NCBI GenBank assembly: GCA_937951975.1 | Contig: CALGAJ010000061.1 | Location: 1-12,046 of the forward strand | Direction: 5' to 3' | Source: an uncultured Desulfotignum sp. | GTDB taxonomy: Bacteria > Desulfobacterota > Desulfobacteria > Desulfobacterales > Desulfobacteraceae | Length of the DNA: 12,046 nt | Shown here: one piece after another, positions 6,821 to 12,046 of the stretch | How positions within the stretch are numbered: position 1 is the first letter of the stretch | Layout: every line of letters starts with the position of its first letter | Program-made: the position numbers and the translations under genes | Notes under the pieces: model-generated | Seen by the model: only the letters and a program-made list of their open reading frames with translations | Told to the model about the DNA's origin: nothing | Database searches by the model: none

Positions 6821-7867
6821 ATGAAACAGACCATGAAGGCGATTGTCAAGGCAAAGCCGGAGCAGGGGTTGTGGCTTAAGGAAGTACCCGTGCCGGAGAT
6901 CCGGCATAATGAAGTGTTGATCCGGATTCTACGCACCGCCATCTGCGGCACGGATGTCCATATCTACAACTGGGATGAGTGGGCCGCCAAAACCATTCCC
7001 GTGCCCATGCATATCGGCCACGAATTTGTGGGTTCCATTGAAAAGGTGGGGTCTCATGTCACCGATTTCAAAAAAGGGGATCTGGTGTCCGGCGAAGGGC
7101 ATCTCGTGTGCGGCCACTGCCGGAACTGTCTGGCCGGCCGGCGGCATCTGTGCAGGGATACCAGAGGCGTGGGTGTGAATCGGGCCGGGGCCTATGCCGA
7201 ATTTCTGGCCATTCCCGTGACCAATGTGTGGTACTGTGACCCCAAAATTCCGCTGGAAACCCTGGCCTGTTTCGACCCTCTGGGCAACGCCACCCACACG
7301 GCCCTGTCCTTTGACGTGCTGGGCGAAGACGTGCTGATCACCGGGGCCGGTCCCATCGGGTGCATGGCCGCGGCTATTGCCCGGCATGCCGGGGCCCGGT
7401 ACGTGGTGGTGACCGATGTCAATCCCTACCGCCTGGATCTGGCAAAAACCGCCGGAGCCGATCTGGCCCTGGATGTCACCAAAACATCCATTGCCGATGC
7501 CCAGAAACAGCTGGGTATGAAGGAAGGGTTTGACGTGGCCATGGAGATGTCCGGCAATCCGTCGGCCCTGGAAGAGATCCTGGACAATATGTGCCACGGC
7601 GGCAAGATCGCGCTGCTGGGGATCATGCCGGACCAGACCCCCATCGACTGGAACAAGGTGGTGTTCAACATGCTCACCATCAAGGGGATTTACGGCCGGG
7701 AGATGTATGAAACCTGGTACAAGATGACCTCCATGATCCAGACCGGCCTGGACATCACCCCTTTGATCACCCACAGATTTGCATATACACATTTCGAAGA
7801 CGGGTTTGAGGTGATGCGTTCGGGCAAATCCGGCAAAGTGATCCTTGACTGGACCCGGACCCGGTAA
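6821..7867 (+). CDS. tdh: L-threonine 3-dehydrogenase (zinc-dependent MDR family)
   Basis: This 348-aa protein oxidises L-threonine to 2-amino-3-oxobutyrate with NAD+, in the cytoplasm. It is a zinc medium-chain dehydrogenase close to E. coli Tdh in length (341 aa) and sequence. Catalytic zinc ligands are C42 in ICGTDVHIY and H67-E68 in HIGHEF; structural zinc is held by C97, C100, C103 and C111 (CGHCRNC then RRHLC). The NAD-binding Rossmann motif is G175-AGPIG-180, followed by VTDVNPYRLDLA at the end of the second strand. The NWDEWA segment and the C-terminal IYGREMYETWYKM are hallmarks of Tdh rather than generic alcohol dehydrogenases. AGGGAGA at 6809-6815 sets the ATG at 6821; the frame extends upstream but with no family sequence. 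kbl follows at 133 nt, the partner that cleaves its product. A related beta-hydroxy amino acid substrate cannot be excluded given the methyltransferases upstream. Confidence 0.93.
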   Translation: MKQTMKAIVKAKPEQGLWLKEVPVPEIRHNEVLIRILRTAICGTDVHIYNWDEWAAKTIPVPMHIGHEFVGSIEKVGSHVTDFKKGDLVSGEGHLVCGHCRNCLAGRRHLCRDTRGVGVNRAGAYAEFLAIPVTNVWYCDPKIPLETLACFDPLGNATHTALSFDVLGEDVLITGAGPIGCMAAAIARHAGARYVVVTDVNPYRLDLAKTAGADLALDVTKTSIADAQKQLGMKEGFDVAMEMSGNPSALEEILDNMCHGGKIALLGIMPDQTPIDWNKVVFNMLTIKGIYGREMYETWYKMTSMIQTGLDITPLITHRFAYTHFEDGFEVMRSGKSGKVILDWTRTR

Positions 7868-7884
7868 ATTTATTGGATCTGAGA

Positions 7885-7952
7885 ATTTTACCACTAAGAA
7901 CACGAAGAGAGATGGAAATCGTTATCACCCTTCGTGTCCTTCGTGGTGGAAT
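7885..7952. repeat. 68-bp palindromic intergenic repeat (CCACGAAG/CACGAAG type)
   Basis: CCACTAAGAACACGAAG (7891-7907) is the inverted counterpart of CTTCGTGTCCTTCGTGG (7930-7946), 15 of 17 positions pairing, with arms extending through A/T and G-U pairs to 7885 and 7952. The loop is about 22 nt. From memory, the motif family CCACGAAGGACACGAAG recurs in intergenic regions of many bacteria, including deltaproteobacteria, and gives spurious TTKNTK-like peptides in translation, as it does here. It separates tdh from kbl and could form a long mRNA hairpin that affects stability or differential expression. Confidence 0.7.
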
Positions 7953-8000
7953 AAAAAACAAAACGGGGCAGGGCCTCGGAATCATACAGGAGACAGACAG

Positions 8001-9233
8001 ATGAGTACAGATAAACTGGACAGCAGCCTGGCGCTGGAACTGGCGGCCCTGAAAGAGGAAGGCCGGGCCAAGGCATCGGAACGGATCATTCAGGGATATG
8101 TGCCGCCGGAAAAGGACCGGGGCCCCCGGTACCGGCTGGTGGGCTCGGAGCAGGATTTCATGCGGTTCAATTCCAATGCCTATCTGTCCTTGTCCAACCA
8201 TCCGGACTTGATTGCAGCAGCGGACGAGGCCACCCGGGAGTTCGGCGTGGGACCGGGGGCGGTGCGGTTCATCGACGGCACCTTTGTGCATCACATCAGG
8301 CTCGAAGAACGCATTGCCGGGTTTGTGGACAAACCGTCCGCCAAGATATTCAATTCCGCGTATACGGCCAACTGCGGCCTGGCCCTGGCTATTTCCGGTA
8401 AAAAGACCCACTGGATCGGGGACCAGCTCAACCACAATTCCATTATCCGGGCCATGCGCATCAGCAACGTGCCAAGTGCCAACAAAGGCATTTACCGGCA
8501 CAATGACATGGCGGACCTGAAAAAATGTCTGGATGCAGTGCCACCCGACATGGACCGGGTGGTGGTGATTTTTGACGGAATCTTCAGCATGCGGGGTGAT
8601 TTTGCCCCTATCAACGAGATTGTAAAGATCTGCCGGGAGTATGAAGAAAAATTCCGGGACGGGGTGATCACGGTGGTGGATGATTCCCACGGTATCGGGG
8701 CTTTTGGAAAGACCGGCCGGGGAACGCCGGAACATGCCGGGGCCTGGCCGGATGTGGTGGTGGGCACCTTTGGCAAGGCCTTTGGCGTCAACGGCGGGTT
8801 CATTGCCGGCAGCCGGACCCTGATCGAGGCGGTGCGCCAGAAGGCCGATACCTATATTTACACCAATCCCTTGAGCATGGCCGATTGTGCGGCCGCGGTC
8901 AAGGCCCTGGGGATCTGTGACAGCCCGGAAGGACAGGCACTTCTTGCGCATCTGGCCGCCCAGACAGAGCGGTTCCGGAAAGGCCTGGATCGCCTGGGCC
9001 TGGAATCCATTGACGGCCCCCATCCGGTGGTGCCGCTCATGGTCCGGGATACTGCAAAAACCCATGAACTGGTAGCTTATCTGTATGACCACGGGGTTCT
9101 GGTGGTGGGGCTGACCTTTCCGGTGGTGCCGAAAGGAGATGAGACCATCCGGTTCCAGGTCAATGCCTGTCACACCCCTGAAGATATTGATCAGGTCCTG
9201 GATCTGCTGGGGGCTTTTTTTTCAACGCCTTGA
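8001..9233 (+). CDS. kbl: Glycine C-acetyltransferase / 2-amino-3-ketobutyrate CoA ligase (alpha-oxoamine synthase family)
   Basis: This 410-aa PLP enzyme should cleave 2-amino-3-oxobutyrate with CoA into glycine and acetyl-CoA, completing the threonine route begun by Tdh. Fold-type I alpha-oxoamine synthase features are clear: FNSNAYLSLSNHPDL near 55-70, VRFIDGTFVHH, H145 in DQLNHNSII (stacking on PLP), D227 and H230 in VDDSHGIGAFG (PLP pyridine and ring contacts), the Schiff-base lysine K259 in GTFGKAFG, and FPVVPKGDETIRFQVNA with the substrate-carboxylate arginine. GRGTPEHAG and PVVPKG fit Kbl better than BioF or HemA. The sequence deviates from E. coli Kbl (398 aa): TFGKAFGVNGG replaces TLGKALGGASGG. 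A different acyl chain or amino acid is therefore possible. The ATG at 8001 has CAGGAGA at 7987-7993; the open frame extends to 7845 through the palindromic repeat and is not credible there. Confidence 0.86.
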   Translation: MSTDKLDSSLALELAALKEEGRAKASERIIQGYVPPEKDRGPRYRLVGSEQDFMRFNSNAYLSLSNHPDLIAAADEATREFGVGPGAVRFIDGTFVHHIRLEERIAGFVDKPSAKIFNSAYTANCGLALAISGKKTHWIGDQLNHNSIIRAMRISNVPSANKGIYRHNDMADLKKCLDAVPPDMDRVVVIFDGIFSMRGDFAPINEIVKICREYEEKFRDGVITVVDDSHGIGAFGKTGRGTPEHAGAWPDVVVGTFGKAFGVNGGFIAGSRTLIEAVRQKADTYIYTNPLSMADCAAAVKALGICDSPEGQALLAHLAAQTERFRKGLDRLGLESIDGPHPVVPLMVRDTAKTHELVAYLYDHGVLVVGLTFPVVPKGDETIRFQVNACHTPEDIDQVLDLLGAFFSTP

Positions 9234-9258
9234 AACCGGGGTGAAATCAGTGTAGAAT
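9230..9258 (+). promoter_or_regulatory. Candidate sigma70 promoter upstream of the 185-aa protein gene and mlaC
   Basis: TTGAAA (9230-9235, overlapping the kbl stop) and TAGAAT (9253-9258) are separated by 17 nt, each one mismatch from consensus. The predicted start near 9265 gives a 66-nt leader. That leader carries a hairpin with arms CCCGG (9270-9274) and CCGGG (9290-9294), plus outer ATC/GAT pairing. An AAGGAG (9316-9321) lies 9 nt before the ATG at 9331. Confidence 0.45.
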
Positions 9259-9330
9259 AAAAATATCGGCCCGGGTTTCTGAATTTGATCCGGGTATGAT
9301 TCACCCAATTTTGACAAGGAGAACAACAGC

Positions 9331-9888
9331 ATGGAGCCTGATAAATTCAGAGAATCCAGACAGGAAATAAACCGCATGTGTAAAAATGTGCATGCGCTGA
9401 TCGATCAAAAGGCATTGGAAGAGTCCAAACAAGGGTATGAAAAAGTCAATGAACAGTTGAAGATTCTCAAACCCCAGGCAGAAGGCGAGATCCAGAAACG
9501 GTCAGTGAAAAATCTGGGGATCAAGCTGAAAAATCTGTCAACGTTGATCCGTAAATTAAAGCCCAAAACCGGTGCCCGAAAGGCCGGTAAAGCGGGTATC
9601 GTCTGGGATGAGGCCCGACTGGCGGAACTGAATCCCCTGTTTCTGGAAAAAATGTTGCAGAATATCGGCACAGATGAAAATGCCACCGTATGTCTGGGCA
9701 CCACAGGAAAAGGTATCCGCCCCAACTATCAGATCCATTTCAGTGACAAAACCATTACCGCCTACAGCGGTGCCAGTCACAAACCCAACCAGAAACCCGG
9801 TGCAGATAACACAAAAAATATTTCCCCGCCTTTTTCCAGAGCAGTCATTGAAACGGCGCTGACGCAGAACACCCAGAAAGAAAAGTGA
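9331..9888 (+). CDS. Hypothetical protein, lysine-rich, 185 aa
   Basis: I do not recognise this protein. It is supported as a gene by a strong AAGGAG ribosome-binding site 9 nt upstream, by a candidate promoter at 9230-9258, and by ending 3 nt before mlaC. Residues about 1-85 are charged, rich in Lys, Glu and Leu, and probably helical (QEINRMCKN, ALIDQKALEESKQGYEKV, then KLKNLSTLIRKLK), consistent with a coiled coil. A basic linker at 78-90 (KPKTGARKAGKAG) leads to a more mixed C-terminal part with WDEARLAELNPLFLEKML, a possible small beta segment (TVCLGTTGKGI, YQIHFSDKTI), and a polar tail. No signal peptide, membrane segment, catalytic motif or metal-binding cluster is seen; only two cysteines, far apart. 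Base composition is lower in GC than in the metabolic genes upstream. Function unknown; cytoplasmic. Confidence 0.78.
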   Translation: MEPDKFRESRQEINRMCKNVHALIDQKALEESKQGYEKVNEQLKILKPQAEGEIQKRSVKNLGIKLKNLSTLIRKLKPKTGARKAGKAGIVWDEARLAELNPLFLEKMLQNIGTDENATVCLGTTGKGIRPNYQIHFSDKTITAYSGASHKPNQKPGADNTKNISPPFSRAVIETALTQNTQKEK

Positions 9889-9891
9889 CCC

Positions 9892-10497
9892 ATGAAAAAG
9901 CGTGTGCTGATATGTTTGATATGGAGCCTGTGCCTGGTGGCACCGATTGCAGGCCATGCTGAAGATATCTCCCCCCGGACCCAGCTCGAATCCGGTATCG
10001 ATGCCATTCTGACTGTTTTAAAGGATGACGCGTTCAAAGGGGAGGCCAACACCGCCCTTCGGCGGGAGGCCCTCAGGAAAAAAATCTATGAACGGTTTGA
10101 TCTTGAAAAAATGTCCCAGTTCAGCCTGGGCCGTCACTGGCGGGGCCGGACGGATGAAGAACGGGACACTTTTGTGGAACTGTTCTCCCGGCTTCTGGAA
10201 GAGACCTATGTGGGAAAAATCGAGTCATATACGGATGAAAAGGTCGAATTCGTCAAGGAACAGGTCCGGGATACAAAAGCCCAGATCGATACGATAATTA
10301 TCACGGATACCATTGAAATCCCGATCGATTACCGGATGTACCGGACCGATGCCGGTCAATGGATGGTATATGATATTGTGGTGGAAGGGGTCAGCCTGGT
10401 GGCCAATTACCGGTCCCAGTTTTCCCGGATGCTGGAATCGGGTTCCTTTGAATCAATGATCCAGGAGCTTGAGAAAAAAACAGCTTCCAATGGATGA
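9892..10497 (+). CDS. mlaC: MlaC/Ttg2D-family periplasmic phospholipid-binding protein
   Basis: This 201-aa protein belongs to the MlaC (Tol-toluene tolerance Ttg2D, HpnM-like) family, which carries phospholipids across the periplasm between an outer-membrane complex and the MlaFEDB ABC transporter. Residues 1-23 are a Sec signal peptide: MKKR, a hydrophobic core LICLIWSLCLVAPIA, and a likely cleavage after GHA-23. The mature part shows the family pattern: helices with RREALRKKIYERFDLEKMSQFSLGRHWR, then DTFVELFSRLLEETYVGKIESY, a beta-rich middle (VEFVKEQVRDTKAQIDTIII), and the WMVYDIVVEGVSLVANYRSQF segment typical of the lipid-binding pocket. The start ATG at 9892 is 3 nt after the preceding stop, with only a poor AAAG-type ribosome-binding site, suggesting translational coupling. 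Mla partners (mlaD, E, F) are absent from the window, so it is either an orphan or its partners are elsewhere. Confidence 0.88.
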   Translation: MKKRVLICLIWSLCLVAPIAGHAEDISPRTQLESGIDAILTVLKDDAFKGEANTALRREALRKKIYERFDLEKMSQFSLGRHWRGRTDEERDTFVELFSRLLEETYVGKIESYTDEKVEFVKEQVRDTKAQIDTIIITDTIEIPIDYRMYRTDAGQWMVYDIVVEGVSLVANYRSQFSRMLESGSFESMIQELEKKTASNG

Positions 10498-10533
10498 TCT
10501 GCTCATCATTTTCTAACAATCTGCTCATCATTT
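10497..10533. promoter_or_regulatory. Exact 15-nt direct repeat with 22-nt period upstream of pstC (possible PhoB-type site)
   Basis: ATCTGCTCATCATTT occurs at 10497-10511 and again at 10519-10533, so the period is 22 nt, two turns of B-DNA. Looser heptamers at 11-nt phase (CTCATCA at 10502, CTAACAA at 10513, CTCATCA at 10524, TTAAACA at 10535) continue the pattern. Pho boxes are also direct repeats with 11-nt phase, and this lies just before a phosphate transporter gene, but the words do not match the E. coli CTGTCAT consensus closely. A TATTTT at 10561-10566 could act as a -10 element. It could also be a simple tandem duplication after mlaC. Confidence 0.4.
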
Positions 10534-10550
10534 GTTAAACAATTCCTTGT

Positions 10551-10598
10551 AAAAAAGGGGTATTTTCACGGTCGGTTCAGTGAATAACCCCTTTTTTT
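10551..10598 (+). terminator. Strong intrinsic terminator-like hairpin immediately before pstC
   Basis: AAAAAAGGGGT (10551-10561) pairs with ACCCCTTTTTT (10587-10597). After a small internal loop, TTCAC (10565-10569) pairs with GTGAA (10580-10584), closing a 10-nt loop. The right arm ends in seven T (10592-10598), giving a U tract; on the other strand the A tract gives a matching U tract, so it could work in both directions. It ends 53-101 nt after the mlaC stop, fitting termination of that operon, and 15 nt before the pstC ATG, which makes it part of the pst leader if that promoter lies upstream. Confidence 0.75.
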
Positions 10599-10613
10599 AT
10601 TGCAAGGTTGATC

Positions 10614-12005
10614 ATGTCTAGTTCCAATTTGCTGCTGGTGCTGCTTCTGCTGACGACCGCCGGATATGTGCTGGGCCGGAAAAAAGCGGTCGCCGTGGCG
10701 GATGCCGCCGGCAGCGGACCGCGCATTCTGCACTCCAGACCCACCTATTATGGGGCGTTGGCAGCACTGTGGTGCGCCGTTCCGGCCCTGGTGGTGTTTT
10801 CTTTCTGGCAGGCGTTTGAATCCACGGTGATTACCCAGCTGGTGGTCGCAGGTCTGCCGGCAAAGCTTCAGGCACTGCCTTCTGAACGCCTGGGACTGGT
10901 GATGAATGACATCCGGAATATCGTGTCCGCCAATATTGTCTCCGGTGAGATCAGCCCGGCCATACAGGCGGCAGCAGATCATTACAAGAGACTTCAGACC
11001 ATCAGTCATGCCACTTTGGCCGTGCTGGTGCTGATCGTGGGCATGGCCGGCATCCTGTGGATCCGAAGGCGAATCACCCCAATGCTCCGGGCCAGAAACC
11101 ATGTGGAAACCATGGTGAAATATCTGCTGGTGATCTGCGCCTCCATCGCCATTTTCACCACCATTGGCATTGTACTGTCCGTGCTCTATGAAGCGATCCG
11201 GTTTTTCAAAGTCATTCCAATTCATGAATTTCTGTTCGGTCTGGACTGGAGCCCCCAGATGGCCATCCGGTCGGACCAGGTGGGGTCTTCCGGGGCTTTT
11301 GGGGCTATTCCGGTTTTTATGGGGACGCTGTTGATTTCCGCCATTGCCATGTGTGTGGCCGTTCCCATCGGACTGATGTCCGCCATTTTTCTGTCGGAAT
11401 ATGCGGACCGGCGGTTCCGGGCCGTGGCCAAGCCCCTGCTGGAAATCCTGGCCGGCATCCCCACAGTGGTATACGGGTTTTTCGCGGCCCTGGTGGTGGC
11501 GCCCATGATCCGGAACGCCGGCATCACCCTGGGGCTGGACGTGTCCTCGGAAAGCGCCCTGGCCGCCGGTCTGGTCATGGGGATCATGATCATTCCGTTT
11601 GTGTCTTCCCTGTCCGATGATGTGATCAATGCCGTGCCCCAGTCGCTGCGGGACGGGGCCCTGGGTCTGGGTTCCACCAAAAGTGAAACCATCCGCCTGG
11701 TGGTGCTGCCGGCCGCACTTCCCGGGATTGTGGGCGGTATCCTGCTGGCCGTGTCCCGGGCCATCGGCGAGACCATGATTGTGGTCATGGCCGCCGGCCT
11801 GGCAGCCAATCTGACGGTCAATCCATTGAAAACCGTCACCACGGTGACGGTTCAGATCGTCACCCTGCTGGTGGGGGATCAGGAGTTTGACAGCCCCAAG
11901 ACCCTGGCCGCGTTTGCTCTGGGACTGATGCTGTTTGTCATCACCCTGATCCTCAATGTCATTGCACTGGTGGTGGTGCGCAAATACAGGGAGCAATATG
12001 AGTAA
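10614..12005 (+). CDS. pstC: Phosphate ABC transporter permease PstC
   Basis: This 463-aa inner-membrane protein is one of the two permeases of the high-affinity PstSCAB phosphate importer. Likely membrane segments lie near 5-21, 47-66, 133-150, 170-194, 231-260, 277-299, 318-332, 368-394 and 431-455. The permease core from about 225 onward shows FGAIPVFMGTLLISAIAMCVAVPIG, LEILAGIPTVVYGFFA, and the EAA loop that docks the ATPase PstB (SLRDGALGLGSTKSETI then RLVVLPAALPGI), followed by SRAIGETM. It is about 140 residues longer than E. coli PstC (319 aa): extra N-terminal membrane segments flank a roughly 65-residue polar domain (about 68-132). This long form is known in other bacteria. AAGG (10604-10607) precedes the ATG at 10614 by 6 nt; an in-frame TTG at 10608 is too close to it. 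The next gene overlaps the stop by 8 nt. No pstS is seen upstream. Confidence 0.93.
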   Translation: MSSSNLLLVLLLLTTAGYVLGRKKAVAVADAAGSGPRILHSRPTYYGALAALWCAVPALVVFSFWQAFESTVITQLVVAGLPAKLQALPSERLGLVMNDIRNIVSANIVSGEISPAIQAAADHYKRLQTISHATLAVLVLIVGMAGILWIRRRITPMLRARNHVETMVKYLLVICASIAIFTTIGIVLSVLYEAIRFFKVIPIHEFLFGLDWSPQMAIRSDQVGSSGAFGAIPVFMGTLLISAIAMCVAVPIGLMSAIFLSEYADRRFRAVAKPLLEILAGIPTVVYGFFAALVVAPMIRNAGITLGLDVSSESALAAGLVMGIMIIPFVSSLSDDVINAVPQSLRDGALGLGSTKSETIRLVVLPAALPGIVGGILLAVSRAIGETMIVVMAAGLAANLTVNPLKTVTTVTVQIVTLLVGDQEFDSPKTLAAFALGLMLFVITLILNVIALVVVRKYREQYE

Positions 12006-12046
12006 TTCTTTTCACACGTCTCAGGATGCCCGGACCATGGATATCG
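11998..12046 (+). CDS. pstA: Probable phosphate ABC transporter permease PstA (start only)
   Basis: An ATG at 11998-12000 overlaps the pstC stop by 8 nt and opens a frame that runs off the window after 16 complete codons (MSNSFHTSQDARTMDI). AGGGAG at 11988-11993 lies 4 nt upstream. The visible residues are polar and not diagnostic; the identity as PstA rests on the usual pstC-pstA order and the tight overlap, which indicates translational coupling. Confidence 0.62.
   Translation, partial: MSNSFHTSQDARTMDI

Noticed and set aside
7767..9173. 468-aa minus-strand open frame opposite kbl
   Set aside because: It runs through the intergenic palindrome and the antisense of a gene with all PLP-enzyme motifs.
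9205..9233. GGGGGC followed by eight T at the end of kbl as an intrinsic terminator
   Set aside because: No complementary C-rich arm lies close upstream, and the T run is inside the last codons of kbl.
10566..11996. 476-aa minus-strand open frame opposite pstC
   Set aside because: Extremely His/Gln/Gly-rich translation, antisense to an evident membrane permease.
1..12046. CRISPR array, tRNA or rRNA genes
   Set aside because: No regularly spaced direct repeats with unique spacers and no tRNA cloverleaf or rRNA sequence was recognised by eye.

Overview
The window looks like chromosomal DNA of a Gram-negative anaerobe, most likely a sulfate-reducing bacterium of the Desulfobacterota (Desulfobacterales such as Desulfotignum or Desulfobacula are plausible). 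The reasons are the two-gene quinone-linked lactate dehydrogenase with a fused iron-sulfur subunit, pyrrolysine-free trimethylamine-methyltransferase-family genes beside amino acid catabolism genes, and a periplasmic MlaC protein that implies an outer membrane. This assignment is inferred from gene content; no 16S or other phylogenetic marker is present.

Layout. (1) Positions 1-2558, plus strand: the 3' end of a LutC-type LUD protein, overlapped by 1 nt by a 713-aa LUD / 2x[4Fe-4S] / 2x CCG-domain protein. Together they form a lactate-oxidising complex that feeds electrons to the membrane. (2) 2605-3300, minus strand: RNase HI with an N-terminal viroplasmin-like hybrid-binding domain; its candidate promoter lies so close to the ATG that the mRNA could be leaderless. 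(3) 3301-3776: 476 nt without a convincing gene, holding nested short hairpins, a 190-bp imperfect palindrome and a TGCC/GGCA-rich leader. (4) 3777-9233, plus strand: two tandem MttB-superfamily methyltransferases without an in-frame UAG, then threonine 3-dehydrogenase (tdh) and 2-amino-3-ketobutyrate CoA ligase (kbl). A 68-bp palindromic intergenic repeat sits between tdh and kbl. (5) 9331-10497, plus strand: a 185-aa protein I do not recognise and an MlaC-family periplasmic protein, probably cotranscribed from a sigma70-like promoter at 9230-9258. (6) 10497-12046, plus strand: an exact 15-nt repeat with 22-nt period, a terminator-like hairpin that ends 15 nt before pstC, pstC itself, and the first codons of a presumed pstA overlapping it by 8 nt.

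How the genes may work together. LutC and the fused protein oxidise lactate to pyruvate. Tdh and Kbl convert threonine to glycine plus acetyl-CoA via 2-amino-3-oxobutyrate. The two MttB-family proteins are expected to move a methyl group from a quaternary (or other methylated) amine to a corrinoid protein, which is not encoded here. Their placement directly before tdh-kbl suggests, without proving it, one catabolic module for a methylated amine whose skeleton is a beta-hydroxy amino acid, or parallel routes into C1 and glycine metabolism. This is the part of the window most likely to hide an undescribed pathway. Pst imports phosphate; its leader looks regulated.
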